DNA from: Corylus avellana
Taxonomy: Eukaryota; Streptophyta; Magnoliopsida; Fagales; Betulaceae
Reading direction: 5' to 3'
DNA: 64,000 bases
Assembly (NCBI RefSeq): GCF_901000735.1
Contig: NC_081541.1
Span: 4,829,021 to 4,893,020, forward strand
Shown: positions 1-12,300 of the stretch, piece after piece
Numbering within the stretch: position 1 is the stretch's first letter
Layout: every line of letters begins with the position of its first letter
Translations under genes and position numbers: made by a program
The notes under the pieces: generated by a model
Databases searched by the model: none
What the model saw: the letters and a program-made list of their open reading frames with translations, nothing else
What the model was told of the DNA's origin: nothing

Positions 1-544
1 ACACAAATTTCAGAAAAATATAATAAAAACTATAGTACCGTAGGCATTTTTCGGGATATTTTTGGAGAGCTAATACTCCGAAGCTAGGATGGTGGATTGG
101 TAGTATCTAGAATGGTGGTCCAATTTCGTATATTACTTATTATCCGAAGTGGTGGTCCTAAGCTTGACATCTCTTTATTATTGTTGGACCATCATGATTA
201 TTTAATACGGTGATGTTTGAATTTTTCGTTGGATCTTTAAATGGAAAGTTATTTCAACTATGATATGTGAATTGACTATATTTCTTTATGCATATAATTA
301 CCATATTTGGTGGGATCTTTCTTTCAATAGTTTTAGCTATAAAAAATAAATAATAATAATAATAATAATTACATTCTACAACTTTTGAGCCCAAAAAAAA
401 TAAATACAACTTTTTATGTGTCATTGATGTTTTGCCTCTTTTTTATAACATGCATTGGAATATAATTGAACTCTAGATTTCTTCCTTTTTCCTTTTATTT
501 TATTTTTATTTTATTTTATGCTTGGAGTTTGTATATTGTTAAAA
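1..544. other. AT-rich intergenic sequence
   Basis: No coding or RNA gene is recognisable on either strand. The stretch is AT-rich with short poly-A and poly-T runs and a short AAT repeat near 350-370. Confidence 0.6.
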
Positions 545-1735
545 ATGTATTAAACTTTTTTGAGAAGCTTCACATTTTGTGAAGCTTCCACTCGTTTTGA
601 CACTACTCTCAAAGTTTTAAAATTTTTAATTAAGGGTATCAAACTTTTAATTCATTTCAATTACCAAATTCCGGTAGGATTTTTCCGTTAAATCTAGATA
701 GAATTCTCAAAATACACAATTTTTATAAAAAAAAAGGAAATTATATCTAAAATCCTTAGGTAAGCGCGCTTTTATTAAAAACTCTTTTTTTGGAAATTTA
801 GTCCCTGGGTCACTCGAAACTACTAGAAAACTCCCTACCGTCAATTTTTGTTAACTTCCGTTTGTCTACTCAAAATTCATCATTTTATCTGATTAAAATA
901 TTATTTTTTTATTAATTTAATTTTTTTTTAAAAAAAATAAAATAAAATAAAAAATTGAAGGAATTGGCCAGGCACCACCCACCCATCCCAGGCCACCCCA
1001 CCCACCCCCATCCCTCCCAGCAGGGTGTGCAGACCACCCAAACCAGCCATGGGGTGGCTCATGACCGCCCTCCACCAAGGGGTGGTGGAGATTGTCTTCA
1101 TGACCACCCCATGGGTGGAGGGTGGCCTTGAGCCACCCAAACCCCGAGGGGGGGTGGGTGCTGACCACCTTGGGTTGGGGTGGCCATGGTCCCACCCCTC
1201 ACCCATGGGGTGGCCTTGAGAGCCACCCGACCACCTGGGTGGAAAGGGGTGGCCATGACCACCCCAAACCCAAACCACACAGGGAGTGACGCCAAGCCAC
1301 CTAGGGTAACTAGCGACCCTGCTAATTTTTTTTAAATTTTTTTTTTTAATAAGATAAAACGGTGAGTTTTGAGTAGACTAACAGAAGTTAACAAAAATTG
1401 ACGGTAGAGAGTTTTCTAGTAGTTTCGAGTGACCCAGGGACTAAATTTCCAAAAAAAAATACCCAGGGAGTTTTTAATAAAAGCACTTTTACCTAAGGAT
1501 TTTAGATATAATTTCCCTAAAAAAAATAAACGTCTAAATCTTTAAAATTTTTTATTTTATTTTTATAATAAAAAAATAAGTATTTTGATAATATTTGACT
1601 GAAAATCATAACGAAATGGGGTAATTGAAAGAAATTGAAAGTTTAATACCCTTAATTAAGATTTTTTAAACTTTATGGAGTAATTTTAAAACGTGTAGAA
1701 GTTCATAAGGTTTTTTGAAGTTTTTCCTAAGTTTT
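545..1735. mobile_element. Foldback-type element with long inverted repeats and a GC-rich core
   Basis: The two ends are imperfect inverted repeats of each other. The best arms are about 745-895 and 1346-1510: the left arm reads GGAAATTTAGTCCCTGGGTC and the right arm carries its reverse complement. Weaker pairing extends out to about 590 and 1700. The core, about 957-1320, is strikingly GC-rich and full of GGGGTGGC and GCCACCCC words that can pair with each other. Open frames across the core are compositional artefacts (Pro/Gly/Trp/His-rich) and not genes. No transposase is present, so this is a non-autonomous foldback or Mutator-like element. Outer boundaries are approximate and no target-site duplication was assigned. 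Confidence 0.7.
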
Positions 1736-3486
1736 TTTAATTTTTTTTGTTTTTTTAATTACTTTTACTATTTGAGTTCAAAGTTCAAATGTACAAATTA
1801 CATGCAACTTTGAAGGAAAGAAATAGCTTGATGGGTTCTTTTTTTTGTTTTTTTTGGACAAGTTATGGTGAGCTAAAAGTAGAGAATTGTTAATTTTGTT
1901 TTTTAAGCATTGTCCATTATTACAGAATAAGTCATACATGGATTTCTTGTTAACTCTATGTTTCTTAAGGAGATAGACTTATTACAGATTAAGTCTTGAA
2001 CAAGTTACTTTTTTTGTTCCTAACCTTTTAACTATGTTTCTTAAGGGCATAGATTTCCTACAAATCGGCCTCTAGATGTGACATGCATATATCTCTTAAC
2101 ATGTAAAATTTATATATATTTTTAATAGCACGTGCTTATTAAATATTTCTTTAATAATATGTGCTTATCAATTTTTTTTTACTAACATTAATAAGAAAAC
2201 ATGTATTTCACATGCTTAAAGAACTTATGTTGCTTTTATAAGTTAGTTTGTAAAAAACTCTTGCAATATAATTTGTAAGGATTTTTTTTTTTTTTTTTCC
2301 TGTACGTTTCTTAATTGCCTAATTGCATGTCTGTTTTGGAGACATCCAATGGAATTTTGTTTAACCTAATGGTGATTTATGACGTTTCTAAACCTAACAA
2401 TCACTTGGTGATCAGCTATCTCATGAGTCATAATCTATATTTTATTTTGTTTCATGTAACGTGTACACGGTGCAGTGTTAATGTATAGTGTTGTCAATCA
2501 CATCATTTAAAACTTAAGACATTATTCTTCCAACTCTTTTTTAATCTACCATTGGACCTACATATTCAATAGTAAATTTGACAAAAAAGAAATATATATA
2601 TAGATAGAGTTGGATGGAAAAAAAAAATAACATTTCTCTTAAAATTTTATTTATGATAAATTAATTATTATTATATTTTGATATAATAACAAGAGTGAAA
2701 GTCACATATAATACAAACATGAAGCAGAAACCTACTCTTAACTTACAAAGAGATGGTATCCAAAAATTTATATACGCATAGTTATATATATATATATATA
2801 TATATGTTTGTAGCATTACTCAACGTAGAAGTTGGAACACTTCCGACAACGGCCGCGAATATTATTCGGGCATGCTACTCTTTCTAGCCTTTTCCTTTGT
2901 CATTTGATTTTGGGTCGTCGTCTACTGGGATTCTTCTGGTCATTCGATAATTAATTTATGGACACCCGTGACTCTACCCTCTCAGTCACATGTACACTCT
3001 CTCAAGTCCTAACATTTACGTCACTGTCTTCTCTTTTCCTCAATTTACGCCACATGTACATGTTTGAATAATACTTGTGATGTTTGTTTTCTAATAGAGA
3101 AGTTATTTGTAATATATGGAATGGATGCAACAATCTTCGACTGGAATGGAAGTCCACTATCCAATTTTTAACTTAATTTGGTTAAAGATAATAGGGTATT
3201 ACTGGAATGAAAGTCTGAGTTTCTGCATGTTAGGTCTACAAGCTCATCGGATAGCCTACCATTCTACTAAGCTCTGTAAATTACTATTTATCTTAAAAGT
3301 TTAGAAAAATACTAGAAAATCAAGCAAATGAACCTATAAAAATTTTCAAACTGACGTGGCAGACCGTGAGTGGCATACAAATGAGAGAGAATTGCATTTT
3401 TTTTTAAAAAATTTAAAAACATTTATCACGTCAATTTGAAAATTTTTCTGGGTTCATTTGTTTGGCTATTTAACACTTCTCAAAAG
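1736..3486. other. AT-rich intergenic sequence
   Basis: No gene is recognisable. It contains a TA dinucleotide run near 2785-2806, T homopolymers near 2283-2298, and only short chance open frames. Confidence 0.55.
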
Positions 3487-3586
3487 NNNNNNNNNNNNNN
3501 NNNNNNNNNNNNNNNNNNNNNNNNNNNNNNNNNNNNNNNNNNNNNNNNNNNNNNNNNNNNNNNNNNNNNNNNNNNNNNNNNNNNNN
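3487..3586. other. Assembly gap (100 N)
   Basis: Exactly 100 N, the conventional length for a scaffold join of unknown size. It lies about 300 bp upstream of the first DC1 gene, so some of that promoter may be missing. Confidence 0.99.
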
Positions 3587-3887
3587 GAAAAAACAATAAC
3601 ATTTCTTGTAAAATATTGTTGTAGTATATATATATTATTACTGAAATAAAAATAATTGTTGAGTATTTTATTTTATGATTAAAATTGTTTGTTTGGAAAG
3701 GCAAAAGTTTCCTCAGAATGCATGGTCTAACAAGGCGCGATCTTTATCTGTTTCTCCCGCATGCACTTTCTCTTTCTCCTTCTTCTTCTTCTTCTTCTTC
3801 TAATATATAACGATAAACTTATAATTGATGCTCATCTTTTTCAGCCGTACATTAAAATAGTCAGAAAAAACCATTCTTTTGGTGATT

Positions 3888-6800
3888 ATGATAAGGAAAG
3901 TTCTCGGGAAGGTACTAAGGCCGAGGCCGAGGCCAACGCCGACGCCGACGCCGACGCCAAGGCCGACACCGGCTCCGACGCCGACGCCGACGCCGACTCC
4001 GTCGAAGTATCCACATTTTAGTCATGAGCATTTGTTATTGAAGGAGAAATTCCAGGCAGATGTGGTTAAATGCGCCATATGCACAATGGACATCACTGGT
4101 GGTACGTTGCGGGCATGCTACGCGTGTAAATTCTTCCTTCACGAAACATGTGCAAACCTACCGGAGCAACTGCACAACCCCTTTCACCCACACCCTCTTA
4201 CCCTACGCCCAAACCACGGCTATAGCTGCTCTGCTTGTCATTCAATCAAACACTCGGGCTTCGACTTCCGCTGCCACAATTGCGACTTCAACCTTGATCT
4301 TCAATGCGCTTTTATAAAGCCAGCAATCGAAGAAACGGACGAGCATCATTCTACCCACCAGCATCCATTGGTGCTCTTCGACAACATGCCTAAAGATCGC
4401 TTTCACTGCCGCTTATGTGGACAACTCTGCTCCGATCCAACCTATGGCTGCTTCCCATGTAAACTTTTTCTGGATCGATCGTGTTATGAGCGAAACTTGC
4501 CGGGAGAGATCAAACACTTTTTTCATACCTGCCCTCTCACCTTGTACACTTATAATAACCCAGAAGAATCGAATTTTAGCAGTTGCAGAGCTTGTCACGA
4601 ATCCTTGCTTCCGGGACTCTTTTATTATGGCTGTCATCGGTGTGATTTTGGGATGCATGTTGATTGCACTATGTTGGCCACTGACGAATCTACAAGCAAT
4701 CAAGAACAAATTCGGCACCATTTCCTCCACGGGCATCCATTGTCACTCTCTCTGATCAAGGATGACGACACTACTAGTGCTATAAATTGCTATGCATGCA
4801 GGAAACGCTGCACAAATCCTACCTATGCTTGCTTCCATCCTTCCTGTAACGATGCCGTTTACATTTGCAAAACTTGCCTTGAGTTGCCGCAACAGATCAT
4901 CTGCCATCCCTTTCATCCATACCACCCTCTCACTCTGCGTCAGCAGTACGATCCCCACAGACGGATTCACTGGACAGATCCTTTTCCTGGGAGCATATCA
5001 TGCAATGTATGTCGCGAAGAAACCAATATTGTCGCCTACAGTTGTGAGAGTGATAATTGCAGTTTCCGCTTGCACGTTGGATGTAGTGAGATAATGACTG
5101 CTATACAATACGAGGGTCTTATTGATCACCTTCTACAATTCAAGGACAATATAGGTGATGAACTGATCAAGTGCAGCACTTGCAATTCCACCTGTGAATC
5201 ATATGCGTTCAGTTGTCTGCATAAGTATTGTGATTTGAATCTCCATCTTATGTGCGGTCCATTGCCATATACCATCAAACACAAATGCCACGTAGATCCC
5301 CTTATCCTCACGCATTCTCCTGCTATACATGAAGATGATCAGACAGACGATGAATTCTATTGTGATGCTTGTGAGGAAGAAACTGATCCACTATTACCCA
5401 TTTATCAGTGCAGGGAGTGTCAGTTCACTGCTGAAGTTAAATGCGTTATCTCTAAGGTAACCCCTGATTCAACCTTTTATTTTAGAATTTCATTGTGTGT
5501 GAGTTGATCCTTATTTCATATTGCTCAACTAAGACGAAAACAATATTGTAACTTACTGTTTTTAGCCACATCAGTGATCATTCAATGAACAGCTTTGAAA
5601 TAGCTGATCTTTGGGAAAAAGTTGCATTCAAAAACTAATCTATTAACCATGTTCATGATCAACATAATAAGAAAGTACTGTGTAGGTGGTGGAAATTAGT
5701 AATCTTCACATAATATTATCGCATGTGCCCTCAAGGTAGAACACCAGAAACTGCTAATTTTCAAGATTTTATCAAAGTTGCATATGGGGTTATTGAATGA
5801 ATGTTCTGCCTTAATTAAAGCAGTTTATTTGCAAATTTTAAAGCATGGCTGACTGTAAATCATCGTACTATTTGTTGAAAACATTGGGCAACCAATGTAT
5901 AGTTTATTCAATAAATGTGGCATTTCTTATGGTCTTAATATATTGGTCTTGCTTTTAAGATTTGTATGAATATCCATTTATATGAATAACAATTCCCTCT
6001 TCAATAAATAAATGTTAGTGCCACTTAAGTTCATCTGGGTTTGATTGGTTTGTTCAATAATTTATACCATTACTTTCACCGACAAAAATTTTACAATTGG
6101 TTTGCGCTCTTGACTCAATCTTTGGTTGGTTTCTAGGTAATACAGTCACTAAAGGGAGAGTGTGGAGATGTAGAGTTGAGGAGTCCTAATGGACAGTTTG
6201 TTAGGCTGATTACCAAAGACACAGCAAAACAGAGGGTGCAAGAGAAAGAAGAGCTACGCAAACCTGCTTCGACTTTGTATGACATTTTAACATCCTTGAG
6301 TGAAGATGAGAATAAGGAGTTGACTAGTGTTTTAAAGGCTCTAGAAAGGGAAGCAGCTACTGCTAAAGAGATATTATCTTATAACCATGATGAAGTTTTA
6401 CTATTTTCTGACAAGGCTTATACACAATTTATGGAGTTTCTTGATCATGGCGTAGACATTCCTATGGAATGCCAGGGTAGTAAGCAGGATTTCAAGGTTT
6501 CAAATGACGGCTTTACCCGTAAGTGGGCTCCTAAAGTGAAGGCTGTTAATGTTGGAGATTACACAGTTACTCAGAAGTTGGCCCCTATCCTCAAGCATTT
6601 GCTTTCTAAACACGGGGATATTAGTGCCGAGTCCTTGTTAAGTTCAAAGGTAAAAGTGTTTCTCTTTCACATGTTATGTGAGTGCATAGACAACATGAAG
6701 AACATCAAGGTTGTGGATGTCACCCATGATTTGCTACTCAACTGGTCCACAATTTTGAAAACATTGCAAAGAGCAGGGTTCAGAATTCAATTTGTCGTTG

Positions 6801-7021
6801 ATCATTTGAAGAGAGTCTCACGTGCTCACTTCGGCCTTTATGTTACAGAGCAAGTAGACAATGCTCTTGATAAAATCAATAAAGATATTGAGGCACTTAA
6901 AGTGAAACGAGAGTGCATAACATCTGCTAGATCCTCGAGATCCACTTTTATTGAGGAGTGCTTGAAAGAGGCATCGGTACTAAAGAAATGGAAAGCAAGC
7001 ATTGAACCACTATCAATGTGA
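3888..7021 (+). CDS. DC1 domain (Cys/His-rich C1-like) protein with C-terminal helical domain, intact
   Basis: Two exons, 3888-5456 and 6137-7021, join in phase 0 across a 680-bp GT-AG intron to give about 817 residues. After an N-terminal Pro-Thr/Arg-rich repeat (about residues 10-35), exon 1 encodes eight DC1 modules. Each has a lead such as HPHPLTL, HQHPLVLF or HGHPLSL followed by CxxC and HxxC zinc-ligand pairs. Exon 2 (about 294 residues) is a Lys/Glu-rich helical domain with conserved stretches such as FSDKAYTQFMEFLDH, KLAPILKHLLSKHGDI and RAHFGLYV. I do not recognise it as a named domain; it faintly recalls helical tails of plant MATH/coiled-coil or PEARLI-4-type proteins. DC1 modules are known or predicted to bind zinc and possibly lipid, and plant DC1 genes are often stress- or defence-responsive; the substrate here is unknown. 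It is the only copy in this cluster with both exons open. The first in-frame ATG was chosen. A start just before the first DC1 module cannot be excluded. Confidence 0.9.
3929..4005 (+). repeat. GCCGAC hexamer repeat inside the 5' coding region
   Basis: Seven GCCGAC hexamers start at 3938, 3944, 3950, 3962, 3980, 3986 and 3992, mixed with variant units. In the DC1 frame they encode a Pro-Thr repeat. In the frame opened by an ATG at 3761 they encode Ala-Asp after a leucine-rich hydrophobic start. The hexamer also matches the RCCGAC core of the CRT/DRE cold and drought element. Confidence 0.85.
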
Positions 7022-7589
7022 AGATTCAATCATGTATCAACACACATGTGAATTAAGATCCTCTCTAGTTCATTTGAACTGGATAATATCTAGTTAGTTA
7101 TATTTGAGTGATATTTTTGTTATGATTTTCTTTGTTGGATTATTCTATGTAAATGCATGTGAAAAAATTACATCTTCAATGGGGCACATCCAACAAATGT
7201 GCTAGTTAGGAAATGCTTTAGGGCATAAAAGACCTCTTCATGAAAGGACAATAACATTTATGCAAGTGCAATGAGCCTTGAAATAAGTTCTTCAGTTTCT
7301 TCAATAAATTCTTTCTCATCCAAAAAAAAAAAAAAAAAAAAAATTGGGGCCCGACCAGATACATTTATGTCCCTGCAAAATAAAGAGGGTTATCAGGGTT
7401 GTTTGGCGACCTATATATTGAGTCATGGGACAAGCATTTGACAGTAATGGCATATTTGCCTCGTAAGCATGACTTCTTTGACAACTTACGTAGTACGTAC
7501 ATTTGAGTAGCCTGAGACAGACATCAAAGTTCAAACACATGAATAAAGCACTCAATATTTACCTATATTTTTACATCTTAAAGGTATCT
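7022..7589. other. 3' flank of the first DC1 gene
   Basis: No gene is recognisable. It includes a poly-A run at about 7322-7342 that could be the tail of a retroposed insertion, but no partner repeat was found. Confidence 0.5.
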
Positions 7590-7946
7590 TGAAACTCTCA
7601 AGCCAAAGAAAGAAGTGATCCAGCACCTGGATAAGAAGGTGCATCAGCTAAAACATGAGGCAGATCAAAATTGATACACTTAATCTGGGGATACTTGGAA
7701 GTGATAATGCTAAGGGTAACTCCAATCCCACCACCCACATCAACCTTCACTTTAGGGCCTTCAAACCCTTTGTACACATCGAGTAATTTCTTCATGATCA
7801 AGGTAGTGTGGTTTGACATTGCCTGGTTGAATACCCTATTGAACCATTAGTTTGTTCCTGGGTATTCCAACGCTGTCATCCCATAAGCCCTGTTGAATGG
7901 AATCCCCTGTTTTAATATAACATCAATCAAGTGGTACCTGAGTACA
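7590..7946 (-). pseudogene. Caffeic acid O-methyltransferase (COMT-like) gene fragment
   Basis: On the minus strand the frame matches the middle of plant COMT-type O-methyltransferases. It has a segment like YHL..G.PFN.AYGMTA.EYPGT, then [21 protein letters not shown], then the SAM-binding motif VDVGGGIG, and [16 protein letters not shown]. An in-frame TAA interrupts it just after the EYPGTN segment. The protein stops after the PSYPG region, so the C-terminal half with the catalytic His is absent. The right end, reading CTCAG then GTACCAC on the minus strand, looks like an old splice acceptor. A real enzyme of this family is about 360 residues; only about 115 remain, so this is a dead fragment. 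Confidence 0.85.
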
Positions 7947-7964
7947 ATCACCCTTGGATAAGCC

Positions 7965-8125
7965 TACTGCACCATCTAATAATTGGGCTCTCTGTTCTGA
8001 GATCCTTGGGGATTCTGGAAATTCCACTTACCCGTGGTGCAACAGGAACAGAGGAGCGACAGAGCACTCTGTTCTGAGATCCCTGGGGATTCTGGAAATT
8101 CCACTTACCCGTTGTAATTGGGCTC
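7965..8125. repeat. Tandem duplication of about 50 bp
   Basis: Two near-identical copies, about 7985-8036 and 8063-8115, share TCTGTTCTGAGATCC, TGGGGATTCTGGAAATTCC and ACTTACCCG. The copies lie between the COMT fragment and a DC1 fragment and do not clearly belong to either. Confidence 0.75.
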
Positions 8126-8167
8126 TCTTCTGGTCGGGCAAGCAAATTTGCTGGTACACTACACAAG

Positions 8168-8330
8168 GATCCATTGCTACTCTTCAGGCCACAAGGTGCC
8201 TGCCGATCATCACATTAACTGCAGCTTATGTAGAAAATACTGCTGGGACCCAGCCGATTACCTGTAGTTGCTTCCCTTGCGGCATCTTTCTCCATCAGTC
8301 GCCGCAAGAGATCAAACACCTTGTATACGT
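8168..8330 (+). pseudogene. DC1 gene fragment (module 3 region)
   Basis: The sequence is collinear at the DNA level with the third DC1 module of the neighbouring genes. It matches the CATCCATTGCTACTCTTC segment, the ATTAACTGCAG segment, and the stretch encoding CFPCGIFLH...PQEIKH. It is broken by a stop and frame changes and has no flanking modules. It abuts the COMT fragment and tandem repeat, making a chimeric stretch of gene debris. The sequence to about 8445 stays partly open on both strands but is unrecognised. Confidence 0.75.
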
Positions 8331-8517
8331 CCCACATGAAGAATTTTGGTGCAGAGTATTGGGAAAGATCCTCCCTTATGACCAGATTTTTTTTTACTCC
8401 TTCCGAAAAGACAAGCATTAAAGCAACGCGAAGGGCCCAATACAAGCAGTATTCTTCATCCTCTGTCTTATTTTTATTAATTACTTATAAAAAAAAAAAA
8501 AACATCTTTTAATTTAA

Positions 8518-8897
8518 ATTAAGGGTAAAGTCCGTTTAACCCCCTTAAATTACCACCCTAATAATAATTTACCTCTCAAATTATCAATTACCACAATTTA
8601 CCCTCAAAACTACTAAAACAATGACAATGTACCCCCAATACTAGCAAAATGATGAAAGTACTCCTATATAATTTTAAATAAGACAAAAATACTCTTAAAA
8701 TTTGAAAAAAATAAATAAATAAATTTTAGTATTTTGGTTTTTAATTTAGTAAGGGTAATTTCGTTATTTTATTAAATTTGGAGGTACATTCTCATTGCTT
8801 TAGTAGTTTGGGGGATAAATTGTCGCAATTGATGATTTAGGAGTAAATTGTCATTAGGGTGGTAGTTTGAGAGGACTAAGTGGACTTTATCCTTAAA
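8518..8897. mobile_element. MITE with long terminal inverted repeats
   Basis: The left arm (about 8518-8640) and right arm (about 8760-8897) are reverse complements over roughly 120 bp with scattered mismatches. The left end begins TTAAGGGTAAAGTCC and the right end finishes GGACTTTATCCTTAA. The interior is AT-rich and non-coding. Length and structure fit a non-autonomous Mutator-like or foldback MITE. It lies in the promoter-distal flank of the second DC1 gene. Confidence 0.8.
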
Positions 8898-9066
8898 TTA
8901 ATACTGATTCACAACATATTCCATATATATATCTACCGTTCAAATATAAACAAAGAAAAAAAAGAGAGAAGAATTTTGAAGGTTGTAAATGGAGCGATAG
9001 CTTTATAGAAATTTGATATTGGTATTACTTTGCTAGCTAGGACCTCAAATTAAAAGAGTTTTAAAG

Positions 9067-9235
9067 TAAAGAATAGCTTTTAATTAATTACAGAAATCTT
9101 ATACCTTTCTTACTAGTTTTTCTTAAGAAAATAATAGCTTTTAATTACCGAAATCTTATACCTTTCTTACTAATTTTTCTCAAGGAAAGAATAGCTTTTA
9201 CCGAAATCTTATATTCTTCTTACTAGTTTTTCTTT
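9067..9235 (+). repeat. Three tandem copies of a roughly 55-bp unit upstream of the second DC1 gene
   Basis: Units starting near 9070, 9130 and 9184 share AATAGCTTTTA, then CCGAAATCTTATA (first unit diverged) and TTCTTACTAGTTTTTCT. They lie about 130-300 bp before the ATG at 9364, in the likely promoter. A TATA-rich stretch follows at about 9280-9355. Confidence 0.75.
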
Positions 9236-9363
9236 GTTTTGATGACCGGAATCTCTTCAAGACACGGTTATTTCTTAAGGGTTTTATATATATGTATAAT
9301 ATAAACTTACATTTTTATTTCTCTCATTCTTCGATCAGTGTGTCATTATATATATAAAAAAAA

Positions 9364-12300
9364 ATGTCGTCCGAATCCGATGAAGAACAAGAGGAGATTA
9401 GGCATTTCAGTCACAACCATGGGTTATCGCTCATGACGCTGAGTGAAAGGAGGACAGATGCGGTTCAATGCAAATTATGCAATAAAGATTGCGATGAAGG
9501 TCGGATCTACGTTTGCAAGAAAAGGAAATGTAGCTGGTTCGCCCTGCACCAATCATGTGCAATGGGAGTGCAAGTGCTACGGCAGGAGTTGTACAACCCC
9601 CTTCACCCACACCCTCTTGCCCTTCAATACCCAAAGCCAGGAAAACACTACTTTTACTGTAATGCTTGTGGCAGCCGCCATCAGCTTTCCTTGGCCGCCC
9701 ACTCCAAGATCTTCCGCTGCGACAAGTGCGACTTCAACCTTGATGATCAATGCGCTTATATAAGGCCAGCGATTGAAGAAAGCCGCCACCGCCACCACCA
9801 GTACCACCAGCATCCATTGCTACTCTTGGAGAAGATCCCTATCGATCGCATTTACTGCCGCCTATGCGCAACATACATCTCGGACCCGACGTCCTATGGT
9901 TGCTTGCCATGTGGCTTCTTTCTCCATCGATCTTGTTTTGAGCGGAACTTGCCGCAACAGATCCAACACTTCTATCATCCTTGCCCTCTCATCTTGTACA
10001 CCCACCCAGATGATTACTCTTCTCCTTGCAGAGCTTGTGACCAATTCTGGCCCAAGAAAGCGTGCCTTTACTATGGGTGTAGTCGGTGCCGTTTTGCGAT
10101 GGATATTGACTGCGCTCTATTGCCCACGAAGTATACCCAATCTGAACAACAGATCGTTTTCCATTTCCTCCACGGGCATCCATTAATGTCACTCGCTCAT
10201 GAGATCAAGGCTGATCATCATGACCAAGTGATCATCATCAACAAATGCTATCTATGTGGGAAAGGCTGCACAGATTCCACCCATGCTTATGCTTGCTTCT
10301 ATCCATCCTGTAAGAACAAGGCCGTTTACATTCACAAATCATGCCTTGAGTTCCCGCAACAGATCTGCCATCCCTTTCATCCTTACCACCCTCTCACCCT
10401 AAAACCCAGGGAGAATATTATTCGATGCAATGCCTGTCGCGAATTAATAAGGGATGAAAACTCGTACGTTTGTGAGTTTAGCAATTGCAGCTTTGGCTTG
10501 CACATAGAATGCAGTCGTGTGATAAGGCCCCCCATAAACTTCGAAGGCCACGATCACCTTCTACATTTCAGGGACAACGTAAGTACTGAGGATTGCAGTG
10601 CTTGCAATTTACCTTGTGAATCATATGGTTTCAGTTGTCCGTATTGTGACTTCAATCTCCATCTTACGTGTGGTCCATTACCATCTAGTATTAACCATAA
10701 ATGTCACGTCGATCCCCTTATCCTTACAAATTCTCCCGTTGAAGATAATGAGGATTGCGAGCCGGAAGAATTCTATTGTGATGCTTGTGAGGAGCAAAGA
10801 GACCCATTATTACCCTTCTATTATTGCGCTGAATGTCGTTTTGTTGCTGAAGTTAAATGCGTCATCTCAAAGGTACGTACGTACATAAGCTCATGTATAT
10901 AAATTCTTATTGTTGAATGTTTGAAAGCTTAAACAATAACTTACCAAAAAAGAAAGAAATGCATAATTGGTAATGGATATGGAGTCGTCACATGCAGGGA
11001 AACAAATTATAGGACGTTGAATCAAATACTCATCAACAGTCTAACTTTAGTTTTTTGAGCCCTTATCATCATTAGAAAAGGAGAAACCCCACTTAATCTT
11101 TCTAAATTATCATCACTTTTGCAATGTCCCCTTAAAGTTTTATTTCTCTTAATTTAGTATATCCATCTATCAATTGTTTACAATCTCACCTCTCTGTTAA
11201 CTTTTCCAAAAATATCCGAATTTGTTTTAGGAAAAAACAAATGCATAGATTAAGGCGTTGGTCCGAATTTAACGGTATTTGCAAAAATACTCATGCCCCA
11301 ATCTTTGCAAAAAAATTTAAATATTTTTTCAAAAAAAAAAAATAGAGGTATTTTGAGATTAAATTTGTTGAGATGTACGTAACGGAAAATTCTAACATAT
11401 GGGGGGTACATTGAAAAAATTAAAAGTTTGATACATTAAGAAGCTACTGCCCGAGCAAACTATGTGAAAAAGGAAACCAAACCAAAGTCCACAAATCCAC
11501 AACATTTTCCTTAACCCGAATGGAATCCCAAATTTCTGAGCAAGGCAATAACTATGTGTCACATTTCCATGTTGGAATATCAAGGCAAGGCAGTAACTAT
11601 GTACGTCACATTTAAAGTTCGATGCATTAACAAGAACCAAATTACAAACAATATAAACCCCTTTCAAGTTCTAGACTTCGTAAGACAACAAGCTACCCAC
11701 TTACCTCCTTGCTTGACTATTTTCATGTAATGCATCTCCTTACATACCCACAGAAAAACTTCTTTGCAATTGAAGGATACGTATAGTATTGTGGTTTGAA
11801 ATCACAAACAAAACCCAAAGTAGCAGAAAGCTTCAAGCTTTTTAAAAAATCTTACTTGGTACAACAACGGTGAAGCATGGAAGACTTCCCATACATCAAG
11901 AGGGAAGAGAGAGAAAAAGCATTGATGGCTCTCAAGTCTCAACCAGAACCTTTTTGGATCATAATAGAGAAGTAAAGAACCTTCTTTAGAAACTCTCACA
12001 TTTGTATTTTCGTGCTTAAATATCTTAGTTCCCCATTAAGACAAGAACATAAACTCAGTGTCTTGCAAAGCATGTCTTAATGGGAATTTATGTCGTCCTG
12101 ACGGTAGAGACAGTATCTCACTATCTTGTCTTGTTACGTTCTCGTCTTGACATGACATCCAACGAGAAAAGTAGTAACTCTACATCACGTTTCCGTCTTA
12201 ACGGAACAGCCAACAGGAAAGGCATTAACTATGTGTCACATTTCCGTCTTAACGGAACATCCAACGAGAAATGCAATAACTCTAGTTTTAAGGAAATGTT

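Noticed and set aside
917..1295. Overlapping open frames on both strands in the GC-rich core
   Set aside because: They are Pro/Gly/Trp/His-rich products of repeated GGTGGC/GCCACC words inside a foldback element, with no domain and no codon structure.
3761..4021. An 86-codon frame starting with a leucine-rich segment
   Set aside because: It overlaps the DC1 exon in another frame and rests on CTT and GCCGAC repeats. Mentioned as an alternative start context only.
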